64,000 bases of DNA from assembly GCA_005888315.1 (NCBI GenBank), contig VAWH01000020.1:1-64000 (forward strand). The letters are read 5' to 3'. The notes under the pieces are model-generated. The model did no database searches. It worked only from the letters and a program-made list of their open reading frames with translations, and had not been told where the DNA came from. This document shows, piece after piece, positions 50,816-59,604 of this stretch. Position numbers and translations under genes: made by a program. The DNA comes from Actinomycetota bacterium (lineage in GTDB: Bacteria > Actinomycetota > Thermoleophilia > Gaiellales > Gaiellaceae). How positions within the stretch are numbered: position 1 is the stretch's first letter; every line of letters begins with the position of its first letter.

Positions 50816-53277
50816 CGTTCAGCCAGGCGGGAGACCGCCGTCTCGACGACTTCTGCGAGCTCGGTCGAGGCGCCGGTTTCGAACTCAGAGGCGAAGCGTT
50901 GCTCGCCGAGAGCCTGGCGTAAGGCCGCTTCGGTCTCTTCGTGGAGCTCGGCCTCGAGTTCCTGAAGCGACAGCGCTTCGTCCTCCCGCAAGGTTGCGTT
51001 CGCTCCAAGCACCCTGGCGGCGAGATCAGACTGCCCGCGCGCTCTCAACACAGCAGCCAGGACTTCCAGGGCATGGACTGTCGAGAGGTGGTCGTGGAGA
51101 CGCAAGCCGAGCTCCAGGTTCTCGCGGATCCTCGCCCCCGCCTCGTCGATGTCACCGAGGCGCAGGGCCGTCAGCGCAAGATTTCCGAGATTGACGACCG
51201 TGGCGAAGTCCTCGCCGCGCACGTCGACGAGAGATCGCTCGAAGAGCGCCCGCGCGCGAGGGTAGTCCCGGTCGTGGAGGGCCAGGGCCCCAAGCGTCGC
51301 GGCGGCTATCGCCGAGAGGCGGGCGTCGGCGATGTTCGAAGCAAGGCGAGCAGCCTCTTCCACATGCCGTTTGGCGGAGACGAGATCGTCCTGTGCGGAT
51401 TCATCTGCTCCCAGGCCCAGCAGCGCGAGCGCCTCCTCCCGCAAATCGCCGGCGCTTCGGCTCAGACCGACCGCGCGCTCGTGGAAGTCGGCCGCTTCCG
51501 CCCAGGCGCCCCTCGCATGGGCGAAGTACCCCAACGCGCGGAGGGCCTTGATCCGATCGGGCACCGCCTGCGCCGAAGCGGATGCAAGCGCCGTCTCGAG
51601 TGCGCGCGCGCCCTCGGCCGTAGGCCCGCGATGCCACCACAGCCGCCACAGCGCCGTTGCCAGCCGGAGAGCGTCATCGTCTCGCCCCTGATCCGCGAAG
51701 GCGCTAAGCGCGGTGCGGATGTTGTCGCGCTCGGGCTCGAGCGCATCGAGCCAGGTCGTTTGATCTCTGGCTTCGAGCTGCGGCTCGGCGCGCTCTGCGA
51801 GCGCAAGCGTCCATTCGGCCAAGCGCGCGCGGAGGCGCTCGGCCTCGCCGAGTTCCTCGAGGCGTTCGCGCGCAAATTCTCGAATCGTCTCGAGCATGAA
51901 GAACCGGCCTTCGCCCGTTTGCCTCAACAAGCTCTTGTCGACGAGCGACGAGAGGCGGTCGAGGTCGACCTCGACAATCGCTTCGGCTGCCTCGAGCGAG
52001 AAGCTGCCGGCAAAGACCGCCACGCGGGCGAACTGCGCCCGTTCGGCCTCGTCGAGCAGCTCATGGCTCCATTCGATCGTCGAGCGGAGCGTCCGCTGTC
52101 GTTGAGGCGCGTCGCGCGCCCCTCCCGTCAGGAGCTCGAGCCTGCTCCCGAGTCGACCGAGGATTTGGGCCGGCGTCAGGACCTTTACGCGCGCGGCGGC
52201 CAGCTCGATGGCGAGCGGGAGGCCGTCAAGTCTGCTGCAGATCTCGGCTACGTCGCGATCGGCCTCGAACCCCCGGCTCAGCGCCTGCGCCCGCAACGAG
52301 AAAAGCGACACCGCGTCGTCGACGGGGAGCGCCGGGACCGCGTACTCCTGCTCGCCGATAAGCGTCAGGCGCTCCCGGCTCGTGACGAGGACCCGAACAT
52401 CGTTCGAGCGGGCGAATTGTGGGACCAGCGGAGCCGCCTCCAGCAGCTGCTCGAAGTTGTCGAGCAGGAGGAGCATCGGCTTGGTTTGCTGATGAAGCTC
52501 GACCTCGTCGCGCATACCGAGCGTGTCCGCGATCGCAGGCCCGACGAGTTCCGGATCGTCGATCGCGGCCAGCGGCACGAACCACACGCCACCCTCGAAG
52601 TCCTCTGCGACCTCTGCCGCGGCCTGCAGGGCGAGCCGCGTCTTCCCGGAACCACCGGGGCCGGTCAGCGTTACCAGTCGATGGTGGCGGACGAGCTCGA
52701 CCAGTTCTGCAAGCTCGCGGGCTCGGCCCACGAACGGCGTCGGCTGCACGGGCAGGTTGGTCTGGTAGAGAGTCTTGAGCGCCGGAAACTCGCCGTCCCC
52801 GAGCTGGAATATCCGCTCAGAGGCGGTCAGGTCCTTGAGCCGGTGTTCACCGAGATCGCGAAGACCGCCCTCGTCCGCGAGCTCGCGGGTCGTTTGCGAG
52901 ACGAGAATCTGGCCGCCGTGACCGGCGGCGGCGATCCGGGCGCCTTTGTGGACGTCCGTGCCAACGTATCCCTCGTCTGTGAGCGTGGGTTCGCCGGTGT
53001 GAATCCCAATTCGGACGCGGATGCGGCCCGGCTCCAGCGCCCGCTGCACCTCGGCCGCTGCAGAAAGCGCATCCGTCGCTCGGGCGAAGGCGGCGAAGAA
53101 CGAATCGCCCTGTGTGTCGACCTCGACCCCGCCATGGCGCGCAAATGCCTCCCGCAACACGCGCCGGTGCTCGGCCAGTGCGTCCACGTATGCGTCACCC
53201 AGCTCGTGGAGCAGCTTCGTCGAGCCCTCGATGTCGGTGAAGAGGAAGGTGACGGTGCCGGTCGGGAGCTCGCGCAT
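50812..53277 (-). CDS. nucleotide cyclase - STAND ATPase - TPR regulator, paralogue 2
   Basis: An 821-residue tandem paralogue of the downstream gene with the same order of domains. Cyclase: LFTDIEGSTKLLHELGDAY, VDTQGDSFFAAFARATDAL and GTDVHKGARIAAAGHGGQI, again with Asp for Lys and His for Asn. ATPase: LVTLTGPGGSGKTRLALQA, MLLLLDNFEQL, RVLVTSRERL; winged helix FFMLETIREFARERLEEL; TPR from about residue 500. The first 120 residues are far more alike between the two proteins than the TPR ends, so the duplicates have probably diverged in what they sense. ATG 53277 has no overlap upstream; 42 bases separate it from the small membrane protein. Confidence 0.9.
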   Translation of the reverse strand: MRELPTGTVTFLFTDIEGSTKLLHELGDAYVDALAEHRRVLREAFARHGGVEVDTQGDSFFAAFARATDALSAAAEVQRALEPGRIRVRIGIHTGEPTLTDEGYVGTDVHKGARIAAAGHGGQILVSQTTRELADEGGLRDLGEHRLKDLTASERIFQLGDGEFPALKTLYQTNLPVQPTPFVGRARELAELVELVRHHRLVTLTGPGGSGKTRLALQAAAEVAEDFEGGVWFVPLAAIDDPELVGPAIADTLGMRDEVELHQQTKPMLLLLDNFEQLLEAAPLVPQFARSNDVRVLVTSRERLTLIGEQEYAVPALPVDDAVSLFSLRAQALSRGFEADRDVAEICSRLDGLPLAIELAAARVKVLTPAQILGRLGSRLELLTGGARDAPQRQRTLRSTIEWSHELLDEAERAQFARVAVFAGSFSLEAAEAIVEVDLDRLSSLVDKSLLRQTGEGRFFMLETIREFARERLEELGEAERLRARLAEWTLALAERAEPQLEARDQTTWLDALEPERDNIRTALSAFADQGRDDDALRLATALWRLWWHRGPTAEGARALETALASASAQAVPDRIKALRALGYFAHARGAWAEAADFHERAVGLSRSAGDLREEALALLGLGADESAQDDLVSAKRHVEEAARLASNIADARLSAIAAATLGALALHDRDYPRARALFERSLVDVRGEDFATVVNLGNLALTALRLGDIDEAGARIRENLELGLRLHDHLSTVHALEVLAAVLRARGQSDLAARVLGANATLREDEALSLQELEAELHEETEAALRQALGEQRFASEFETGASTELAEVVETAVSRLAER

Positions 53278-53319
53278 GACGAAAGCATCGCGCTCTACGG
53301 GCAGTATGTGAAGCGGTCG

Positions 53320-53472
53320 CTAGTGCCGCCGGCGGTGACGCAACCAGCGCGACGTCTCGCCGAGGGCGATCACGCCGATGAAGATCAGGCCGACGATCAG
53401 CATCGCGATGATCACCTTCTTCCCTTCCTCGGCCGCCGTCGCGGCGAGGGGTGCGAGCGCGAGCAGCGTCAT
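53320..53472 (-). CDS. 50-residue single-helix membrane protein
   Basis: A short frame reading MTLLALAPLAATAAEEGKKV, then a single hydrophobic helix IIAMLIVGLIFIGVIALG, then a basic end with WLRHRRRH. The hydrophobic helix plus positive tail predicts a membrane protein with the C-terminus inside. It fits neatly between the cyclase gene (42 bases) and the unknown gene upstream (12 bases), all on the minus strand, which supports it being real. No named family is recognised. Confidence 0.65.
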   Translation of the reverse strand: MTLLALAPLAATAAEEGKKVIIAMLIVGLIFIGVIALGETSRWLRHRRRH

Positions 53473-53484
53473 GCGGCCGCGACC

Positions 53485-54018
53485 CTAACGAAGTCTCCGG
53501 GCGTGCGCGGCAAGCGCCAATTCGAGCGCCCCGCCGGCGTGGGCGGCGGCGAGCGCCGTGAGCGGTGCCGCGTCACTGCGGTCGCGCAGGGCGCGGCGGG
53601 CTTCGTCGAGCTCGCCCGCCCCGAGCAGCGCCGCGCTCGCCGCCCAGGCGACGCCGTCGCCCGGCGCCGAGTCGGCGCGGAGCTGCGCGCACAGGGAGAT
53701 CAGCTCGGCCAGGTCGGCGACCGCCTCGACGCTGCCGACCTCGGCGATCCGGACGAGCCCATGCGCGTAGAGGTAGTCCCCGAGCAGCAGCGCGGTGTCG
53801 TCGTCGGCCGGCTCGAACAGCCGTGGCCGCCCGTAGTGGACGAGGTAGCCCTCGTAGATCGTCTCGAGCCCGAGCGCGTAGCGCTCCTCGCCGAGCGGCG
53901 AGAAAACCGGCTCTCCCTCGCGCTCCTCGTCGGGCCGGAGGGCCTCGCTCCAGAGCTTGCTCTCGTACTCGGCCTCAGAGGCAATCGTCTCCCACAGATC
54001 AATCGTCGAAATCGGCAA
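53485..54018 (-). CDS. unknown protein coupled to hemL
   Basis: A 177-residue, mostly helical soluble protein. It reads TIDLWETIASEAEYESKLWS near the start, ERYALGLETIYEGYLVHYG in the middle, and TALLLGDYLYAHGLVRIAEV around residue 90, followed by Ala-rich helices. The LLLGDYLYAxGL stretch resembles the GDYLFA segment of isoprenyl synthases, but the aspartate-rich motifs are absent, so that enzyme activity is not expected. TTG 54018 overlaps the hemL end by 20 bases and is the most plausible start, though CTG or ATT codons nearer the conserved part cannot be excluded. Neighbourhood suggests a link to heme or quinone synthesis. Confidence 0.6.
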   Translation of the reverse strand: MPISTIDLWETIASEAEYESKLWSEALRPDEEREGEPVFSPLGEERYALGLETIYEGYLVHYGRPRLFEPADDDTALLLGDYLYAHGLVRIAEVGSVEAVADLAELISLCAQLRADSAPGDGVAWAASAALLGAGELDEARRALRDRSDAAPLTALAAAHAGGALELALAAHARRLR

Positions 54019-55246
54019 CCGCCTGCACCGTCCCTTCGATCTCGTCCTCGCCGTGCGCCATGGAGACAAACAGCGCCTCGAACTGCGAGGGCGGAAAGTA
54101 GATGCCCCGCTCGAGCAGGTGGCGGAAGAGGGCGGCGTAACGCTCGGTACTCGCCGCCTGCGCGTCGGCGAGGTTACGCACCGGCGCCTGGCGCATGAAC
54201 AGCGTCGCCATCGCCCCGACCCTCTGGACCGTGCCGAACGGCGCCAGGCCCGCTTCGAGCCGGGCGCCGCGCTGCTCGAGCTCCTCGTAGATCTCCGGCT
54301 CACGCAGCCGGCGCAGCACCGAGAGCGCGGCAGCGGTGGCGAGCGGGTTTCCGCTCAGCGTGCCCGCCTGGTAGACGCCGCCGCTCGGGGCAAGCTGCTC
54401 CATCACGTCGCCGCGGCCCCCGAACGCGGCCAGCGGCAGGCCGCCGCCGGCGATCTTGCCGAGCAGCGTCAGGTCGGGGATGACGCCAAAGCGCTCCTGC
54501 GCGCCGCCCCGGGCGACCCGGAAGCCCGTGATCACCTCGTCGAAGACGAGCAGCGCACCGCTTGCGTCGCAGAGATCGCGCAGCGCCTCGAGGAAGCCGG
54601 GCCGCGGCGGGACGACGCCCATGTTCCCCGCCACCGGCTCGACGACGATCGCGGCGAGTCCCTCCCCCCAGCGCGCGACCGCCGCTGCGGCGGCGTCGAC
54701 GTCGTTGTAGGGCACGACGATCGTGTCCTCGGCGGCGCCGCTCGTGACGCCCGGCGTCGCCGGAATCCCGAGCGTCGCGAGCCCCGAGCCTGATTCGGCG
54801 AGCAGGGCGTCCGCGTGACCGTGATAGCCGCCCGCGAACTTGAGGATCCGGTCACGCCGGGTCGCCGCCCGCGCGAGCCGAACGGCGCTCATCGCCGCCT
54901 CCGTGCCGGAGGAGACGAGCCGGACCAGCTCGAGCGAGGGCACCGCATCGACGAGCTCCTCGGCGAGCTCCACCTCGCGCTCGGTCGAGGCGCCGAACGT
55001 CGTTCCCTCGCGCGCGGCCGCGACCACCGCCTCAACGATCTCGGGATCCGCGTGCCCGAAGATCAGCGGCCCCCACGACATCACCCAGTCGACGTAGCGG
55101 CGGCCGGCCTCGTCCTCGATCCACGCGCCCTCGCCGCGGCGGACGAAGAGCGGCTCGTCAAGGCCGACGGCGCGCATCGCCCGCACCGGCGAGTTGACGC
55201 CGCCCGGGATCACCTCGCGAGCCCGCCGCCCCAGGCCCGCTGTCAC
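53999..55246 (-). CDS. hemL: glutamate-1-semialdehyde 2,1-aminomutase
   Basis: A 415-residue PLP enzyme of the C5 heme pathway that makes 5-aminolevulinate. REVIPGGVNSPVRAMRAVG is the classical start. YVDWVMSWGPLIFGHADPEI, LVSSGTEAAMSAVRLARAAT, ILKFAGGYHGHAD and LLVFDEVITGFRVARGGAQ follow. The Schiff-base lysine is in LTLLGKIAGGGLPLAAFGG, and GGVYQAGTLSGNPLA completes the active site. GTG 55246 overlaps the hemB stop. Frame upstream of it is a shadow of hemB. Confidence 0.95.
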   Translation of the reverse strand: MTAGLGRRAREVIPGGVNSPVRAMRAVGLDEPLFVRRGEGAWIEDEAGRRYVDWVMSWGPLIFGHADPEIVEAVVAAAREGTTFGASTEREVELAEELVDAVPSLELVRLVSSGTEAAMSAVRLARAATRRDRILKFAGGYHGHADALLAESGSGLATLGIPATPGVTSGAAEDTIVVPYNDVDAAAAAVARWGEGLAAIVVEPVAGNMGVVPPRPGFLEALRDLCDASGALLVFDEVITGFRVARGGAQERFGVIPDLTLLGKIAGGGLPLAAFGGRGDVMEQLAPSGGVYQAGTLSGNPLATAAALSVLRRLREPEIYEELEQRGARLEAGLAPFGTVQRVGAMATLFMRQAPVRNLADAQAASTERYAALFRHLLERGIYFPPSQFEALFVSMAHGEDEIEGTVQAVADFDD

Positions 55247-56214
55247 AGCCACTCGGCGAGCTCTTTCGTCCAATAGCTGACGATGAAGTCGGCGCCGGCG
55301 CGCTTGATCGCGGTCAGCGACTCGAGTGCTGCTTGGCGCTCGTCCAGCCACCCGGCCTGCGCCGCCGCCTTGAGCATCGCGTACTCGCCTGAGACGTTGT
55401 AGGCGCCGACCGGCAGCTCGAACCGCTCGCGGACGGCACGCAGGACATCGAGGTACGGCAGCGCCGGCTTGACGATCAGCGCGTCGGCTCCCTCGTTGAC
55501 GTCGAGCTCGCACTCGCGCAGCGCCTCGCGCACGTTCGCGGGATCGAGCTGGTAGCCCCGGCGGTCGCCGAACGCCGGGGTGGACTCGGCCGCCTCGCGG
55601 AACGGGCCGTAGAACGCCGACGCGTACTTCGCGGCGTAGGAGACGATCGGGATCTGCTCGAAATCGGCGTCGTCGAGCGCGGCTCGGATCGCGCCGACGC
55701 GGCCGTCCATCATGTCGCTCGGGCAGACCGTGTCGGCGCCGGCGCCGGCGTGGCTGACGGCCGTTCGCGCCAGCAGCTCGAGCGAGGCGTCGTTGTCGAT
55801 CTCATCGCCGCGGAGGACGCCGCAGTGGCCGTGCGACGTGTATTCGCAGAGGCAAACGTCGGTCGCGAGCACGAGCTCGGGGAAGCCGGCCCGCAGCTCG
55901 CGGAGCGCGCGCTGGACGATCCCGTCTTCGTCGTACGCCCCCGAGCCCCCCTCGTCTTTCTCCTCAGGGATCCCGAAGAGCAACACCGCCGAGACGCCCA
56001 GCCCGACCAGCGTCTCCGCCTCGTCGACGAGCGCATCGACCGAGCGCTGGGCGATGCCGGGCAGGCCTGCGAGCGGCTGGACGACGCCCTCGCCCGGGCA
56101 GACGAAGAGCGGCATCACGAAGTCGCCGAGATCGAGCCGCGTCTCGCGCACGAGCGAGCGCAATCGGCCGGTCCGCCGCAGGCGCCGGAGCCTCGTCGCG
56201 GGGAACGTACTCAC
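55243..56214 (-). CDS. hemB: porphobilinogen synthase
   Basis: A 323-residue delta-aminolevulinate dehydratase. RRLRRTGRLRSLVRET and FVMPLFVCPGEG open it. DVCLCEYTSHGHCGVL is the zinc-cysteine motif (Cys at the three metal positions). The two active-site lysines lie in IVSYAAKYASAFYGPFREA and DALIVKPALPYLD. It joins two 5-aminolevulinate molecules made through HemL. GTG 56214 overlaps the ABC permease stop (GTGA), and the stop overlaps the hemL start, so the three are coupled. Confidence 0.95.
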   Translation of the reverse strand: MSTFPATRLRRLRRTGRLRSLVRETRLDLGDFVMPLFVCPGEGVVQPLAGLPGIAQRSVDALVDEAETLVGLGVSAVLLFGIPEEKDEGGSGAYDEDGIVQRALRELRAGFPELVLATDVCLCEYTSHGHCGVLRGDEIDNDASLELLARTAVSHAGAGADTVCPSDMMDGRVGAIRAALDDADFEQIPIVSYAAKYASAFYGPFREAAESTPAFGDRRGYQLDPANVREALRECELDVNEGADALIVKPALPYLDVLRAVRERFELPVGAYNVSGEYAMLKAAAQAGWLDERQAALESLTAIKRAGADFIVSYWTKELAEWL

Positions 56215-57536
56215 GCGAGCAATCTACGCGTTCCCAGGCGCGCCAACAGCCCGAAGAGCGCACCCAGCCCGCCCAGCCAGAGCGCCTCACGCAAGAGTCG
56301 TCCCCAGGGGCTCGCGTCGTAGAGCGCGGCGCTGAAGAAACGGACGGCGTGGATGAACGGCAGGCCGTCGCTGATCCAGCCGGCGACCGGAACGACCTCC
56401 TGCGGGACGAGCCCGAGAAAGACGACCGGCAGGACGACGAGCAGGGCCACGAGCGAGGCGGTGCGCGCCTCCCGCGCGATGGCACCGAGCAATGCTCCTA
56501 CCGCTCCGAGCGCCGCGCCGGCGAGCAGCAGGCCAACCGCGAGCAGCGGGACGCGTGCCCAGGGCTCGCCGCCGGTGACGTTCCCGATCTGGATGATCGC
56601 GCCGAAGACGAGCGAGACGCCCAGGCCGAGCGCGAGCGCGACGAGCGCGGCGAGCAGCACCTTGGCCCAGACGAGCTCGCCGAGGCTGACGAGCCCGCGC
56701 GCGAGGCGGCCGGCGACGTTCTCGTCCCGCTCTGCGGCGAGGGAGCCGGCGGCGAGCACGAGGGCGAGGAAGCTGATCGTCAGGCCGAGCGCGTAGGCCT
56801 GGACGTCGGCCGAGAGCGCCCAGGTCCGGCCGCGGCTCTTGGCGCGGCGGATCTCGATCGGGTGCGCGGTCGCGCGCAGTGCGTTGCCGGTCTGCGCGAG
56901 CGCGAGGCGTGCGTCGCCGACGAAGTCGCGCAGCTTGCGCGCTTGCGGGCCGGGCGCCCGGCGGAGGAGCAGCTCGGCGCCGTCGAGGCCGAGCACGGTG
57001 AACTCGCGGCCGAGGAACGAGCCCCGCCCGCCGTGCAGGATCAGCCGCACGTAACCGAGGTCGGTGCCGATGTACGCCGTCTGCAGCTGCCGGTTCAATC
57101 CATAGACGAGCGCCTGCACCTGCTCGTCCACCCGCGACGAAATGATCCCGCGAGCGGTCTGCACCTCGAGCTTCGGACTCGAGACCATTCCCTTCAGCGT
57201 CGAGATGAACCCCTGTGGAACCGTGAGTACGGCTACGACCTTCCCCGAGCGGAGCTCCCGCTGTGCCTCGTTGTGGCCGAGCCTGACGAGCTTGACGTCC
57301 TTGCTGACGCGCTTGATCGTCCTGTTGACGTCGAAGCGGTGGCCGCCGACGACGACGAAGCGTGGCAGGCCGTCCTCGTCGACCAGTGCGACGCGCGGCT
57401 TCGCGTTCGCGTAGCCGGCAACGAGCCCGACGAGCAGCGCGATCAGGAGCGGGTAGGCGAGGAGGAGGCCGAGCAGGAGCGGCGAGCGGCGCAGGATCAG
57501 CGCGTCCTTGCGCAGGAGCAGGCCGACACGGCTCAT
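56211..57536 (-). CDS. ABC-2 type exporter permease with extracytoplasmic domain
   Basis: A 441-residue permease. One N-terminal helix (LLLGLLLAYPLLIALLVGLVAG) is followed by about 200 soluble residues (VALVDEDGLPRFVVVG, KVVAVLTVPQGFISTLKGM) and five or six C-terminal helices such as YALGLTISFLALVLAAGSLA and VALLVVLPVVFLGLV. This layout is that of the ABC-2 family with a large external domain, used for drug, lipid or other export. ATG 57536 overlaps the ATPase stop. Location right before hemB raises the possibility of heme or precursor export, but nothing in the protein proves it. Confidence 0.8.
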   Translation of the reverse strand: MSRVGLLLRKDALILRRSPLLLGLLLAYPLLIALLVGLVAGYANAKPRVALVDEDGLPRFVVVGGHRFDVNRTIKRVSKDVKLVRLGHNEAQRELRSGKVVAVLTVPQGFISTLKGMVSSPKLEVQTARGIISSRVDEQVQALVYGLNRQLQTAYIGTDLGYVRLILHGGRGSFLGREFTVLGLDGAELLLRRAPGPQARKLRDFVGDARLALAQTGNALRATAHPIEIRRAKSRGRTWALSADVQAYALGLTISFLALVLAAGSLAAERDENVAGRLARGLVSLGELVWAKVLLAALVALALGLGVSLVFGAIIQIGNVTGGEPWARVPLLAVGLLLAGAALGAVGALLGAIAREARTASLVALLVVLPVVFLGLVPQEVVPVAGWISDGLPFIHAVRFFSAALYDASPWGRLLREALWLGGLGALFGLLARLGTRRLLA

Positions 57537-58192
57537 CTCGCCGGTGCGAGAACGTCGTACTCCGCGACTGGGCCCGCGAAGGCGACCGCGCCGTCGCGAA
57601 GCGCGACGACGCGTTCGGCGTGGTGCTCGAGCTCGTCGGCGTGCTGGGTGACGAAGAGCAGCGCGACGCCGCGCTCACGCTGGAGCTCGAGGCGCTCCCA
57701 CAGTCGCTGCCGCTGCTCGGGGTCCAGCGCCGCCGTGGGCTCGTCGAGCAGCAGCGCGTCCGGATCGCCGAGCAGCGCGATGGCGAGGTTCAGGCGTTGC
57801 CGGTTGCCGACCGAGAGCTCGCCCGCGAGGACTCCGTCCCTCGGCAGCTCGAACTCCTCCAGCAGCCGCTCGGCCGATCGCTCCGGCCGCTCCTCTGCTC
57901 CGAGCCGCGCGAACAGCTCGAGGTTCTCGCGCGGCGACAGCCGCCCGTACTGAGCGGGCCGCTGCGGCGCCCAGCCGACGCTCGCCCCGGCCTGCCGCTC
58001 GACGATGCCCGCCGACGGCTCGAGGGCGCCCGCAAGCAGCGCCAGCAAGGTCGACTTGCCAGCCCCGTTGGGGCCGACGAGCGCGACCGCCTCGCCGTCC
58101 GCGAGCTCGAAATCGGTCGGTGCGAGGGCGAGCCGCGAGCCGAAGCGCCTCGCCGCCGCCCGGGCCGCGAGCAGCGGCGGACGACCGTTCAT
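57533..58192 (-). CDS. ABC transporter ATP-binding protein
   Basis: A 219-residue ABC ATPase. Walker A is LVGPNGAGKSTLLALLAG, the Q-loop follows in VGWAPQRPAQYG, Walker B is DALLLDEPTAALDPEQRQRL and the switch histidine is in LLFVTQHADELEHHA. The signature motif reads ELSVGNRQRLNLAIALLG, with SVGNR in place of SGGQ, a mild departure. It should drive the permease encoded directly downstream, whose start overlaps its stop. ATG 58192 overlaps the AI-2E gene stop. Confidence 0.9.
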   Translation of the reverse strand: MNGRPPLLAARAAARRFGSRLALAPTDFELADGEAVALVGPNGAGKSTLLALLAGALEPSAGIVERQAGASVGWAPQRPAQYGRLSPRENLELFARLGAEERPERSAERLLEEFELPRDGVLAGELSVGNRQRLNLAIALLGDPDALLLDEPTAALDPEQRQRLWERLELQRERGVALLFVTQHADELEHHAERVVALRDGAVAFAGPVAEYDVLAPAR

Positions 58193-59409
58193 CTCCTGGC
58201 GGCCCGGGAGGGAGTGATCTCCGTCGGGGCTTCCGGTGCTGCGGTCTCGACTTCGACGGGAACCGGCAGAGGCTCGGCGCCTGCCTCGCCCCACGGCTCG
58301 AGCACGATCCGCTCGGAGAAGAACTCCCAGATCGCGCGGCCCGCCGCGAGCAGCGGCAGCGCCACGAAGACTCCCGGCAACCCGTAGATCTCGCCGCCCG
58401 CGAGCAAGCCGAAGATGACGAGCAGCGGGTGGAGCCGCAGCGCCGTGCCCATCACGTTGGGGACGACGACGTGGCCTTCGATCTGGTGGATGAAGAGGAA
58501 GAGCAGCGCGACCCAGAGAGCCGAGATCGGATGCACGATCAGCTCGTAGACGAACGGCGGCACGGCCCCGAGCCAAGGGCCGAGGTAGGGGATCAGCTCC
58601 GTGAAGGCGACCCAGGCGCCGAACAGGACCGCGTACTTCGTCAGGCCCGGCCCCAGCCCGAGCGTCCCGAGCAGCCAGATACCGAAGCCGGCGCTCAGGC
58701 CCATGATCGCCGAAAGGAGCGCTTGGCCTTTCACGTAGCCGGCGAGCGACTGCTCGATCCGGACAAGCAGCGGCGGCGACCCGCGCGGCGGCGGGAAGCG
58801 GCGATTGACCGCTCCGGAGAGCCGCTCCATGTCGAGCAGCATGTAGATGGAGATCACGAGCAGGAGTACCAGGCTGAACAGCAGCTTCACCGTCCCGATC
58901 GCCGCGCCCTCGACGAAGTCGATCACCCTCGTCGTGTATTTCTGGACGTCCTTCGTGCGGATGTTGTCGACGGAGTCGTTGAGCTGCTTGCGGATCTTGA
59001 TTCGGCGCAGTCCGTGGTGGTTGAGCCAGACCTGCAAGCGGTCGATGTCGCGCTCGGCATGAGTCTGCGGAGGCTGTCCGTGCTCGGTCGTAAGGTAGGC
59101 ATCGACCCGATGTGAGGCCGACCTCGTCTGATCGACCACCACCGTCCCGAGCGCGATGCTCACAGCGCCGACGAGCCCCGCGAAGAGCAGGTAGACGGTT
59201 GCAACGCCGAGTCCGCGAGGAATCCAGAACCTCGTGATCCCGCGGACGAGCGGATTGAGCAGCAGCGCGATCAGTCCGGCGACGAGGAAGAGGAAGATGA
59301 CGTGACGAACGGCGCCCGCGACCGCCCAGATCAGAAGCAGCAGCAGCGGCAGCGTGACGAGCTGGATCCAGCGGGGGATCTGCAGCTTCGGGGGCGACTC
59401 GGTCGCCAT
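58189..59409 (-). CDS. AI-2E family transporter-like membrane protein
   Basis: A 406-residue membrane protein of the AI-2E/PerM family. It has helices at LVTLPLLLLLIWAVAGAV and VIFLFLVAGLIALLLNPL, a soluble middle of about 130 residues, and the family's C-terminal helices with FTELIPYLGPWLGAVPPF, VPNVMGTALRLHPLLVIFGLLAGGE and GLPGVFVALPLLA. Members act as antiporters or autoinducer exporters; function differs among relatives, so no substrate is named. It is the first gene of the run that continues through the ABC, hem, cyclase and UbiD genes. It is divergent from the M23-like gene across 195 bases that hold no gene. Confidence 0.9.
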   Translation of the reverse strand: MATESPPKLQIPRWIQLVTLPLLLLLIWAVAGAVRHVIFLFLVAGLIALLLNPLVRGITRFWIPRGLGVATVYLLFAGLVGAVSIALGTVVVDQTRSASHRVDAYLTTEHGQPPQTHAERDIDRLQVWLNHHGLRRIKIRKQLNDSVDNIRTKDVQKYTTRVIDFVEGAAIGTVKLLFSLVLLLVISIYMLLDMERLSGAVNRRFPPPRGSPPLLVRIEQSLAGYVKGQALLSAIMGLSAGFGIWLLGTLGLGPGLTKYAVLFGAWVAFTELIPYLGPWLGAVPPFVYELIVHPISALWVALLFLFIHQIEGHVVVPNVMGTALRLHPLLVIFGLLAGGEIYGLPGVFVALPLLAAGRAIWEFFSERIVLEPWGEAGAEPLPVPVEVETAAPEAPTEITPSRAARR

Positions 59410-59604
59410 CGCGATGATGATACGCGCGGCCTCAGATTCCGCCCGCCTGCCTGGGACTGGTCTTTTGCAGAGGACGGAGCGCTCGCGCTGGACAGTTACG
59501 AACTCTGGGACGAACCCCAGGAAAGACCACGGCTTCGGCTGTCACAAAGTCCGCCCGATGGAGGCGCCTTGCGGGTGGCGGGGCAACCCGTTAGCGTGCC
59601 GCCG

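Noticed and set aside
50941-54198. A 1085-codon open frame on the plus strand opposite the tandem cyclase genes
   Set aside because: It mirrors real minus-strand genes with clear cyclase, ATPase, hemL and TPR motifs; its own translation has no recognisable motif and is typical of G+C-rich antisense frames.
59450-59528. Interleaved complementary blocks (CCTGGG, GGTCTTT, then CCCAGG, AAAGACC) upstream of the M23-like gene, considered as a pseudoknot riboswitch
   Set aside because: Stems are short, spacing does not suit a usual H-type pseudoknot, and no known riboswitch consensus, including the c-di-AMP type found before cell-wall hydrolase genes, could be recognised.
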